From Blautia sp900556555 (GTDB lineage Bacteria; Bacillota; Clostridia; Lachnospirales; Lachnospiraceae): a stretch of 12,931 nt of DNA. The notes under the pieces were generated by a model. The model did no database searches, was not told the DNA's origin, and saw only the letters and a program-made list of their open reading frames with translations. Numbering within the stretch: the first letter of the stretch is position 1; every line of letters begins with the position of its first letter. A program made the translations under genes and the position numbers. Where the stretch lies: assembly GCA_964250615.1 (NCBI GenBank), contig CAXUGM010000051.1; one strand, 5' to 3'. Below are positions 6,611 to 12,861 of this stretch, one piece after another.

Positions 6611-7498
6611 ATGAAAGAAAAACCGATAAAAGAAAATGGAGCCGAAACTGCTCCCTGCCAGAACACAAAAACCAAGCTACAGTGGCATCCAGCCTTTGTT
6701 GCAGGAATGCAAATTGAGTTTGGGGAAGAAGCCAGACATTTGACCTTTACACCAGAGCATCTGCTTGGAACAAAACCTATGCAGATAGATATCTTAATAA
6801 AAAAAGATTCTGATCAGGCATTACATAAAAATATTGGCAGAATATTCAGGAAACATAATATCATTGAATATAAATCTCCTGGTGACTATTTAAACATTGA
6901 TGATTTTTATAAAATTTATGGATATGCCTGTTTTTACAAATCTGACACACGGTTAGCAGATACTATAAAATTTCACGATTTGACAATTACTTTTGTATGT
7001 GGGTCTTATCCCAGAAAATTAATCCTGCACCTAAAGAAAACCCATAACTATCAAACAAAAGAAATGGAGGCTGGCATTTATTATATAATCGGATCCCCTC
7101 TTCCAATTCAAATTATTGTAACCTCAAAGCTTTCTCAAAAAGAAAATCTGTGGTTACGAAATCTGACCAATCATTTAAAAAATATAGAAGAAATACAGGA
7201 TTTATTTAGCGAATATAAAAAGCACAAAAAAGACATTCTATACGAATCTGTAATGGATATTATCGTAAAAGCGAATCTAAAACTATTTGAGAAGGAAGGT
7301 GATGCTATGTGTAAAGCATTAGAAGAATTAATGAAAGATGAGCTGGAAGCACAAAAGAAAATTGGAGCTGTGCAAGGTGAAAACCGCGTAAATCAGTTAA
7401 ATCAAAAGCTTATCAGCCTTGGGCGGACAGATGATATGGTAAAATCAGTCTCGGACAAACTATACCAGCAAAAATTATTTAAAGAATTCAACCTCTAA
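6611..7498 (+). CDS. PD-(D/E)XK nuclease-family protein (Rpn/transposase-associated type)
   Basis: This 295-residue protein looks like the Rpn/PDDEXK-family putative nucleases that are scattered, often multicopy, in Lachnospiraceae. A likely active site is visible: Asp60 (QIDILIKK) on one strand, then Glu86-x-Lys88 (NIIEYKSPGD), with Glu36 as a possible helix residue. YLNIDDFYKIYGYACFYK (93-110) follows, as is usual for this group. Residues about 190-250 are charged and helical (KNIEEIQDLFSEYKKHKKD, MCKALEELMKDELEAQ). The C-terminus GRTDDMVKSVSDKLYQQKLF resembles the short tail of Rpn homologues. Start: ATG behind AAAGGAGG. Base composition is clearly AT-richer than its neighbours and the strand is opposite to the sporulation genes, both signs of acquisition. 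Whether it cuts DNA, promotes recombination or does something else is unknown. Confidence 0.75.
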   Translation: MKEKPIKENGAETAPCQNTKTKLQWHPAFVAGMQIEFGEEARHLTFTPEHLLGTKPMQIDILIKKDSDQALHKNIGRIFRKHNIIEYKSPGDYLNIDDFYKIYGYACFYKSDTRLADTIKFHDLTITFVCGSYPRKLILHLKKTHNYQTKEMEAGIYYIIGSPLPIQIIVTSKLSQKENLWLRNLTNHLKNIEEIQDLFSEYKKHKKDILYESVMDIIVKANLKLFEKEGDAMCKALEELMKDELEAQKKIGAVQGENRVNQLNQKLISLGRTDDMVKSVSDKLYQQKLFKEFNL

Positions 7499-7552
7499 AA
7501 AGGACGGCTGCACGAAGTGTACATTTCTAAATGTTACTTCATGCAGCCGTCC
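7497..7552. terminator. Long bidirectional hairpin terminator between convergent transcripts
   Basis: GGACGGCTGCA (7502-7512) pairs with TGCAGCCGTCC (7542-7552). After one C/A mismatch the stem continues with GAAGT (7514-7518)/ACTTC (7536-7540), a small bulge, then ACATTT (7521-7526)/AAATGT (7529-7534). On the minus strand the stem is followed by UUUUU (7501-7497), so it can end the spoIIGA-sigE transcript. On the plus strand a weaker CCTTTCTCTC tract follows, where it would close the PD-(D/E)XK gene. Confidence 0.8.
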
Positions 7553-7583
7553 CTTTCTCTCATTCACCAGCAATGCGCTCTCT

Positions 7584-7763
7584 CTACCTAAATTTCACCG
7601 CAGTTCCATAATCCATAATTTCTGCTGCCCCCTGTGTGACAGATACGGAGGAATATCTCATACAGACAATGGCACCTGCTTTTTTGCCTTTTCTTTTCCC
7701 ATGCTTTTGCTTTCGTTTTCCAGAATGTGTCACCGCCTTACTGTATCTTAATAAAGACTTCCG
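7584..7763 (-). pseudogene. Remnant of a YbjQ/DUF74 heavy-metal-binding-domain gene (3' end only)
   Basis: The minus-strand reading frame ending at TAG (7584-7586) encodes GAIVCMRYSSVSV, then TQGAAEIMDYGTAVKFR. This strongly resembles the C-terminal third of YbjQ (heavy-metal-binding domain) proteins, which end with an MRY-S-S-QGAAE-YGTAV pattern. The family is normally about 105 residues. Here the preceding part is replaced by a Lys/Arg-rich stretch (GKRKQKHGKRKGKK) and an in-frame TAG at 7764-7766. No good start codon or ribosome site precedes it; the only candidate is a GTG at 7731-7733. I therefore call it a decayed tail rather than a working gene. Confidence 0.5.
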
Positions 7764-7879
7764 CTATTCACAATGGGCTTTGCATCTTTGTTTCCACAAA
7801 GGACAACCAGAAGATTACTTACCATTGCAGCTTTTCTCTCTTCGTCTAATTCTACAATCTTCTGCCGGGCATCGATCAA
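7748..7879 (-). CDS. Small ORF or gene fragment downstream of sigE, unrecognised
   Basis: A 43-codon frame starts at TTG (7877-7879), five bases behind AGGAG, and ends at TAA (7748-7750). It encodes IDARQKIVELDEERKAAM followed by VSNLLVVLCGNKDAKPIVNS and GSLY. The sequence is amphipathic and protein-like (helical charged start, then a hydrophobic strand, no low complexity), so it may be a real piece of coding sequence, but I do not recognise a family. The same frame is open back to the sigE stop codon and the extra 17 codons are hydrophobic (FLFLTFLLTKIG), like a membrane segment. It directly follows sigE and overlaps the YbjQ remnant by 16 bases in another frame. It could be the truncated 5' part of a gene whose 3' part is lost. 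Confidence 0.3.
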   Translation of the reverse strand: MIDARQKIVELDEERKAAMVSNLLVVLCGNKDAKPIVNSGSLY

Positions 7880-7930
7880 AATATCTCCTAATCCGATTTT
7901 TGTCAATAAGAAAGTCAAAAAAAGAAAGGC

Positions 7931-8656
7931 CTACTCGTATCGCACAATTTCTTTCTTCAGCCTCTTCATGATTTTTTTCTCTAATCTGGAAATATAGGAC
8001 TGGGAAATCCCAAGAAGATCCGCCACCTCTTTCTGTGTTTTTTCCCGCCCGTCTGGCATATTAATGCCAAACCGCAGCCTTACAATGGTCTGTTCTCTTT
8101 TGCTCAGCTTGCCTATGGCTTTTCCAAGAAGACTCCGCTCCACCTGGCTTTCAATATCCTTGTAGATCACATCCTCATCGGTTCCAAGAATATCAGACAA
8201 CAGAAGTTCATTGCCGTCCCAGTCCACATTCAATGGTTCATCTATGGAGACTTCCATCTTCGTCTTGCTATTTCTGCGCAGATACATTAATATTTCGTTT
8301 TCAATACACCGTGATGCATACGTAGCCAGTTTTATCTTCTTCCCCGGATTAAAGGTATTAATAGCTTTGATCAATCCAATGGTTCCAATCGAAATCAAAT
8401 CCTCTACACCCACACCCGTATTATCAAATTTCTTGGCAATATACACCACCAGCCTGAGATTATGCTCAATCAGGCACGCCTTGGCTGTCTCACTTCCCTG
8501 TTCGCCCAGTTCTCGCAGCTTCTCTGCTTCTTCCTCTGCCGTCAGAGGTGCCGGCAATACTTCCGTTCCTCCAATATAGTGAATTTCATTTCCCTTTGGA
8601 AGTAAAATTCCCGTAAAACCAGAAAAATGTGATTCTCTCCTCATGCAAATATCCAT
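7931..8656 (-). CDS. sigE: RNA polymerase sporulation sigma factor E (pro-sigma-E)
   Basis: The 241-residue protein is a sigma-70 family factor directing early mother-cell transcription in sporulation. Core regions are near-identical to Bacillus SigE: NLRLVVYIAKKF, EDLISIGTIGLIKA and KLATYASRCIENEILMYLRR (region 2), SIDEPLNVDWDGNELLLSD (region 3), and the region 4 helix-turn-helix TQKEVADLLGISQSYISRLE. The N-terminal 24 residues before IHYIGGTEVLPAPL form a pro-sequence; the equivalent site is cut by SpoIIGA in Bacillus. The ATG at 8654-8656 is chosen, 17 bases after the spoIIGA stop; AAGGAGG is 12 bases upstream, and an in-frame TTG two codons earlier (8660-8662) has better spacing, so either start is possible. 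SigE rather than SigG because of the pro-sequence and the upstream spoIIGA. sigG, the usual next gene, is absent. Confidence 0.95.
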   Translation of the reverse strand: MDICMRRESHFSGFTGILLPKGNEIHYIGGTEVLPAPLTAEEEAEKLRELGEQGSETAKACLIEHNLRLVVYIAKKFDNTGVGVEDLISIGTIGLIKAINTFNPGKKIKLATYASRCIENEILMYLRRNSKTKMEVSIDEPLNVDWDGNELLLSDILGTDEDVIYKDIESQVERSLLGKAIGKLSKREQTIVRLRFGINMPDGREKTQKEVADLLGISQSYISRLEKKIMKRLKKEIVRYE

Positions 8657-8673
8657 ATTCAAAATACTCCTCC

Positions 8674-9534
8674 TTAAAAATCCCAAAACGCAGGACTAAC
8701 GATGATCTCATAGCTTTTATCAGGGGATAATGCTGCCATAGAAAGACCAATAGCCGCATTCTTTACCTGTTTTTTCTCTCCCTTGTAACTGACAGTCATC
8801 CTGTCTGCCGTAACAACAGGAAGCAGGCCTCCTTGGCATCCCACACTGGTATAGCATAAAAACCTTGGATTTAAAGTTCCTGACAGTCTCCCGCTGTCCA
8901 TTTCCCTGGTTTCCATTTTGCAGAAATGCTCCAGCAGACTGCATTGTTCTTTATCCAAAAGCCGGCAAAAACTGCTGTATTCCATTACAGACACAGCCTT
9001 TCCTGTTTTTTTATCAAAGAGACGGTTTCCTGTATCATATAGTCCCATTACCTTTACTTCTTTTCCCTGAAATGCCAGTGTTACCTGGCACAATTGGGAT
9101 TCTTTTCCTTTTAAGTATTTACAGAGTCTTATGCCTATGTATAAAATCCAATAAGTGGTAACTGTGATTGCCAGAAAAAGAAGAATGCTTTTTCTGATTC
9201 CATAGGGCAGGGCTGTAAGCACACCTCCCATCAGAAGTGCTCCGCCCCCAAAAAACAGCAGCCCATGAAATACTGCTCCAGGGCTCTTACATTTACATCC
9301 TGTCCGGACCATGACCACTGCCATAATCCCATAATACATCACGGCTTTTCCTGTATGGATTTCCGGAGTAAGTACCACAAACAGGCACATACCTGCTGCT
9401 CCCAGCATGCTTCCCAAAAATGCCCGCAGGGGATTGGCAGTTCCCCTGAGCATGAGATTCGTAAGACAAAGAATCTGGAAGTCTAACAGCAGGTTGACTG
9501 CGAAAAACACATCCAGGTAAAATTCGCAGTACAC
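8674..9534 (-). CDS. spoIIGA: Sigma-E processing peptidase SpoIIGA
   Basis: This 286-residue membrane aspartic protease sits in the sporulation septum and removes the pro-sequence of sigma-E after activation by the forespore signal SpoIIR. Five hydrophobic segments occupy about residues 5-140. A soluble C-terminal domain carries the single catalytic Asp167 in GLYDTGNRL; such domains dimerise to build an active site. The closing segment KNAAIGLSMAALSPDKSYEIIVSPA is characteristic. The start codon is GTG (9532-9534), matching the family N-terminus YCEFYLDVFFAVN; its ribosome site is AGGGGGTG, close upstream. The stop codon TAA is part of the sigE ribosome site (TAAGGAGG), so the pair is tightly coupled. 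Expression should depend on the Spo0A-type promoter at 9592-9657. Confidence 0.93.
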   Translation of the reverse strand: MYCEFYLDVFFAVNLLLDFQILCLTNLMLRGTANPLRAFLGSMLGAAGMCLFVVLTPEIHTGKAVMYYGIMAVVMVRTGCKCKSPGAVFHGLLFFGGGALLMGGVLTALPYGIRKSILLFLAITVTTYWILYIGIRLCKYLKGKESQLCQVTLAFQGKEVKVMGLYDTGNRLFDKKTGKAVSVMEYSSFCRLLDKEQCSLLEHFCKMETREMDSGRLSGTLNPRFLCYTSVGCQGGLLPVVTADRMTVSYKGEKKQVKNAAIGLSMAALSPDKSYEIIVSPAFWDF

Positions 9535-9538
9535 AAAA

Positions 9539-9611
9539 CACCCCCTAAACCTCTATAGGACTCTCTTACTTATCTGGAATAAGTACTGTCCATTATAGTG
9601 GCTAGGGGGTG
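9539..9611 (-). promoter_or_regulatory. Inverted repeat joining promoter spacer and spoIIGA ribosome site
   Basis: CACCCCCTA (9539-9547) and TAGGGGGTG (9603-9611) are perfect 9-bp inverted arms 55 bp apart. The left arm is the complement of the spoIIGA ribosome site; the right arm lies between the -35 and -10 of the spoIIG promoter. Between them a 7-bp hairpin, TACTTAT (9567-9573)/ATAAGTA (9579-9585), begins at about the predicted transcription start. Confidence 0.6.
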
Positions 9612-9657
9612 CTGATTTTGTCAAAACCGCTGTTATCTATGCAAAATCTTTTCGACA
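9592..9657 (-). promoter_or_regulatory. Spo0A-dependent spoIIG promoter
   Basis: On the minus strand a perfect TTGACA (9619-9624) and a perfect TATAAT (9592-9597) are separated by 21 bp, too far for unaided sigma-A. The Bacillus spoIIG promoter has the same oddity (22 bp) and needs Spo0A~P. An exact Spo0A box, TGTCGAA, lies at 9657-9651, 26 bp upstream of the -35. TGACAAA overlapping the -35 (5 of 7) may be a second, weaker box. Confidence 0.85.
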
Positions 9658-9704
9658 GTGAAACTTCTTATTTTTCACCTTATGTTACCCATTTTATGTC
9701 AATT

Positions 9705-10469
9705 TTATTGTTCTGCAATCTCATGAATTGCTCTTAAAACTTCCCTCATCTTATATGAATCTACCTGTCCCGGTGCAGAAGCTTTTCTTCCTGCTGCAAA
9801 CGTCATGCAGGAGCCTGTAAATTCTCCCCAGAGACGGCTAAGTACACCCGTTTTTCCCATAGACATGGTAACAACCGGCTTATTACAGTCCCTTGAGGCA
9901 CAAAGAGTCGCTTCCAGCAGCGGGCATAAATCCTGTTCTGTTTCCGGCATCACAGCCATTTTCAAGATATCTGCCCCACAGGCATCCATCTCTTTCATTC
10001 TTGTAATTAATTCCTCTGCATCCGGCGTCTCATGAAAATGATGGTTTGACGCCAGAACCACTGCTCCTGCCTGATGAATTTTCCGGATCAATGTCTCAGC
10101 CTCTTCTCTGCGGAAAAAAAGCTCTACGTCAATCAAATCTGCCAGTCCTGTTTTGGCAGCCTGCAAGAGCAGCTTTACATAATCCTCATACATAATTTCC
10201 TGTGCTCCGCCTTCCTTTTTTGTCCGGAAGGTAAAGAGCAGTGGAATTTCTCCTAATTTGTCACTTATTGTCTTCAACATTTCCCATAAAGATTCGCTGC
10301 TGCTCCCGGTTTTGTAACAATCCACCCTCCATTCTGCCAGATCTGGCTTTAATTCCAGGATTTCCTCCAGTTCTTTTTCTATGGTTTCTTTGTTCTCCCC
10401 GGTGATTGGAATGCAGATTTTCGGCATTCCCTGTCCAAGTACAATATTTTTTACAGTCACTGTTTTCAT
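9705..10469 (-). CDS. aroD: 3-dehydroquinate dehydratase, type I
   Basis: The 254-residue class I (Schiff-base) dehydroquinase converts 3-dehydroquinate to 3-dehydroshikimate in aromatic amino acid synthesis. Catalytic residues fall at the same numbers as in enteric AroD: Glu86 (KKEGG), His143 (ASNHHFHETP) and the Schiff-base Lys170 (ADILKMAVMP). SMGKTGVLSRLWGE (203-216) and APGQ (232-235) form the carboxylate-binding end of the barrel. The ATG follows AGAGGA. It is 15 bp after aroE, so the two form one operon. No terminator is visible between its stop codon and the spoIIG promoter 45-110 bases downstream, so read-through into spoIIGA is likely. Confidence 0.95.
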   Translation of the reverse strand: MKTVTVKNIVLGQGMPKICIPITGENKETIEKELEEILELKPDLAEWRVDCYKTGSSSESLWEMLKTISDKLGEIPLLFTFRTKKEGGAQEIMYEDYVKLLLQAAKTGLADLIDVELFFRREEAETLIRKIHQAGAVVLASNHHFHETPDAEELITRMKEMDACGADILKMAVMPETEQDLCPLLEATLCASRDCNKPVVTMSMGKTGVLSRLWGEFTGSCMTFAAGRKASAPGQVDSYKMREVLRAIHEIAEQ

Positions 10470-10484
10470 GTTTGTCCTCTTTTC

Positions 10485-11360
10485 TTATATATGCTGTTTT
10501 TGCAGATATTCCCGCACCAATGCCACAGGCATCTCCTGCCCTGTCCAAATATGAAATGCCTCTGCTCCCTGCCACAGCAACATAGAGTAGCCATTAAATG
10601 CCGTGCACCCTGCTTTCTCTGCCATGGTCAAAAGTTTTGTTTTCCACGGATTATAAATAATATCAGCCACTGCCAGATTTTGATGAAGCAAGGAAGCATC
10701 TGGAATCAGGCATTCCTCTGTATGAGGTGCCATTCCCACAGAGGTAGCATTCACCAGAAGTTTACTTTCCCTTATGGCTTCACCAAGTTTTTGTTTATTT
10801 CCAATATCCTGTATCTCGATTTTACAGGCAGTTATTTTTCCAAGCTCACTGATCAAGGTTTCCATTCTCTGACGGTGAGAACTGCCCTCTCTTGCAAAAA
10901 TGTGAATGGCCTCCACACCATCCAGTGCGGCCTGAGCGCAAATTGCAGTAGCTGCACCTCCCATTCCCAAAAGTGTCATGCTTTTGCCTTTCATCTGGAT
11001 TCCCTGTTCCTCCACGGAACGCATAAAACCGATTCCATCTGTATTATGACCAATCAGATGTCCTTCTTTGTTTTCCACTGTATTAACTGCCCCGATTAAT
11101 CTTGCTGCTGGAGAAAGCTCATCCAGATACTCGAGAATCCTGTTTTTATCCGGCATCGTCAGGTTAAAGCCTTTTACCTGTAAGGTCCGCAGTCCTTTCA
11201 CGGCATCCTCCAGCCCTTCTTCTTTCACATCAAAACATAGATACACCCAGTCAATCCCCAGATGCTGAAAACTAAAATTATGCATAAGCGGAGAAATACT
11301 GTGAGCCACAGGGCTGCCCAGCAATCCTGTCAGACTTGTTTTTCCAGTAATTTGCTGCAT
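10485..11360 (-). CDS. aroE: Shikimate dehydrogenase
   Basis: The 291-residue enzyme reduces 3-dehydroshikimate to shikimate with NADPH, the step after AroD. The substrate pocket is marked by GSPVAHSISP (15-24), GFNLTMPDK with catalytic Lys72, AVNTV (91-95) and Asp108 in HNTDG. The nucleotide-binding glycine loop is GMGGAA (132-137). NATSVGM (204-210) and GYSMLLWQGAEAFHIWTG (257-274) complete the pattern. The ATG follows AGGAGG by 11 bases. First gene of the aroE-aroD operon, with its own promoter after the ftsZ terminator. The presence of a complete NADP loop and Lys/Asp pair argues for AroE rather than a quinate-specific relative, though YdiB-like activity cannot be excluded. Confidence 0.93.
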   Translation of the reverse strand: MQQITGKTSLTGLLGSPVAHSISPLMHNFSFQHLGIDWVYLCFDVKEEGLEDAVKGLRTLQVKGFNLTMPDKNRILEYLDELSPAARLIGAVNTVENKEGHLIGHNTDGIGFMRSVEEQGIQMKGKSMTLLGMGGAATAICAQAALDGVEAIHIFAREGSSHRQRMETLISELGKITACKIEIQDIGNKQKLGEAIRESKLLVNATSVGMAPHTEECLIPDASLLHQNLAVADIIYNPWKTKLLTMAEKAGCTAFNGYSMLLWQGAEAFHIWTGQEMPVALVREYLQKQHI

Positions 11361-11398
11361 GCTTAACGAAACCTCCTGTATATATTATTTCTTCTATC

Positions 11399-11427
11399 AG
11401 TTTAAAAGGTAGCTTCATTGCTGTCAA
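11399..11427 (-). promoter_or_regulatory. aroE-aroD promoter
   Basis: On the minus strand a perfect TTGACA (11422-11427) and TAAACT (11399-11404, 4 of 6) are 17 bp apart, some 20 bases downstream of the ftsZ terminator. No T-box or other leader riboswitch is visible in the short leader. Confidence 0.65.
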
Positions 11428-11446
11428 GTGCAAAAGTTTTTATACG

Positions 11447-11484
11447 AAAAAAAGTCCTGCCAGGGATGTTCACCTGACAGGACT
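11447..11484 (-). terminator. Intrinsic terminator of ftsZ
   Basis: AGTCCTGCCAGG (11453-11464) and CCTGACAGGACT (11473-11484) form a 12-bp stem with one G-U pair and an 8-nt loop. On the minus strand it is followed by seven U residues. It starts 13 bases after the ftsZ stop codon and insulates the aro operon. Confidence 0.93.
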
Positions 11485-11497
11485 GCTCATTTCATTC

Positions 11498-12685
11498 TTA
11501 TTTTCTGTTTTTCAGGAAATCCGGAATCTGGATATCTCTCTTTGGCACATTGCTTGTAAAGGTTGTCTGAGGCTGCTGGAAGTTTGGCTGTTGGAATGTA
11601 GGCTGCTGAAATAAAGGCTGTTTAAATCCTGTTGCTGCCTGCTGTTCCTGAACCGGCTGCTGAGGAGCTGCCTGCGTTCTTGTGGTTCTTCCTGCTGTCT
11701 TCTTATCTTTAGAAACGCTTGCTTTTCTGGTAGTTTCATCATCCAGGCCAGTTGCAATAACGGTAATTCTTACAAAGTCTGCTTCCTTATCATCATACAG
11801 AGCACCAAAGATAATATTGGTATCTTCTCCTGTGAGGTTCTGTACATAAGTAGCTGCATCATTGGCATCCATAAGAGAAATATCACCGGATACGTTAATA
11901 ATAACATGAGATGCACCTTCAATTGTTGTCTCAAGAAGTGGGCTGGATACAGCCTGCTGTACAGCCTGCATTGCTTTATCGTCACCTTTTCCTTCACCGA
12001 TACCGATATGAGCCACACCTTTGTCGATCATAACAGTCTGAACGTCTGCAAAGTCCAGATTAATAAGAGCCGGCAGGTTAATCAGGTCTGTGATACCCTG
12101 CACTGCCTGCTGCAGAACTTCATCTGCTTTTTTCAGTGCCTCCGGCATAGTAGTACGGCGATCCACAATCTCAAGAAGTTTATCATTTGGAATAATGATC
12201 AGTGTGTCTACACTTTCTTTTAATTTTTCAATTCCTGAAAGAGCATTGCTCATACGTGTTTTTGCTTCAAAACGGAATGGTTTTGTCACAACACCTACAG
12301 TCAGGATTCCCATTTCTTTTGCAATTCCTGCTACAACAGGAGCAGCACCTGTACCGGTTCCGCCTCCCATACCGCAGGTAACAAATACCATATCTGCTCC
12401 CTGGATAGCCTGTCTGATTTCTTCAATACTTTCTTCTGCTGCCTTTTCACCGATTTCCGGTTTTGCACCTGCACCCAGTCCTTTTGTCAGTTTCTCACCA
12501 ATCTGAATAACCGTTGGTGCCTTACATAAGGTAAGTGCCTGTTTATCTGTATTTACTCCGATGAATTCTACGCCGCTGATAGCTTCCTCCACCATTCTGT
12601 TTACTGCATTATTTCCAGCTCCACCTACACCCACAACAATAATTTTTGCAGATGATTCAGCTTCGTTTGTCATAATCTCTAACAC
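11498..12685 (-). CDS. ftsZ: Cell division GTPase FtsZ
   Basis: This 395-residue tubulin homologue forms the cytokinetic Z ring. The nucleotide site shows GVGGAGNNAVNRM (19-31) and the tubulin signature GGGTGTG (107-113). The T7 catalytic loop NLPALINLDFADV (203-215) supplies Asp211 and Asp214. A disordered linker (about 325-380) is rich in Gln/Pro with tandem QP-x-FQQP units. The C-terminal peptide DIQIPDFLKNRK is the conserved site for FtsA/SepF/ZapA-type partners. Start is GTG (12683-12685), seven bases behind AAAGGAGG; the downstream ATG (12671-12673) would be 19 bases away. Two candidate promoters lie upstream and an intrinsic terminator follows, so it is transcribed alone. The FtsA-like upstream partner is not visible within 246 bp. 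Confidence 0.97.
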   Translation of the reverse strand: MLEIMTNEAESSAKIIVVGVGGAGNNAVNRMVEEAISGVEFIGVNTDKQALTLCKAPTVIQIGEKLTKGLGAGAKPEIGEKAAEESIEEIRQAIQGADMVFVTCGMGGGTGTGAAPVVAGIAKEMGILTVGVVTKPFRFEAKTRMSNALSGIEKLKESVDTLIIIPNDKLLEIVDRRTTMPEALKKADEVLQQAVQGITDLINLPALINLDFADVQTVMIDKGVAHIGIGEGKGDDKAMQAVQQAVSSPLLETTIEGASHVIINVSGDISLMDANDAATYVQNLTGEDTNIIFGALYDDKEADFVRITVIATGLDDETTRKASVSKDKKTAGRTTRTQAAPQQPVQEQQAATGFKQPLFQQPTFQQPNFQQPQTTFTSNVPKRDIQIPDFLKNRK

Positions 12686-12727
12686 GGTATTTCCTCCTTT
12701 AGCTCCCTTGTATGATTTATGTTCTAT

Positions 12728-12756
12728 ATGCTATACATTCCGTATGTATCAGTCAA
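12728..12756 (-). promoter_or_regulatory. ftsZ proximal promoter with spacer dyad
   Basis: TTGACT (12751-12756) and TAGCAT (12728-12733) are 17 bp apart on the minus strand. The spacer is a perfect dyad, ATACAT (12733-12738) and ATGTAT (12744-12749) around TCCGT, which may be an operator. Confidence 0.5.
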
Positions 12757-12790
12757 AATCCATGGCTGTTCTTTTGCTACATATAGGTAT

Positions 12791-12818
12791 ATAATATATG
12801 CTTTTTTTAAATTAATCA
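12791..12818 (-). promoter_or_regulatory. ftsZ distal promoter candidate
   Basis: TTGATT (12813-12818) and TATTAT (12791-12796) are 16 bp apart on the minus strand in a very AT-rich stretch. This would give ftsZ two tandem promoters, as in several Firmicutes. Confidence 0.45.
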
Positions 12819-12861
12819 ACTGGTAAATTTACTTTTTAAGAAATTTTTCTTCAATACCCAC

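Noticed and set aside
7636..7971. Plus-strand 111-codon open frame over the region downstream of sigE
   Set aside because: It overlaps the sigE 3' end antisense, has no ribosome site, and its composition (clustered Phe/Leu/Ser) is that of a reversed A-rich strand; the minus-strand readings make better sense.
9658..9702. Second TTGACA (9697-9702) as a promoter and GTGAAA/TTTCAC repeat as an aroD terminator
   Set aside because: No -10 hexamer at acceptable spacing from the TTGACA, and the 6-bp repeat lacks a T-tract.
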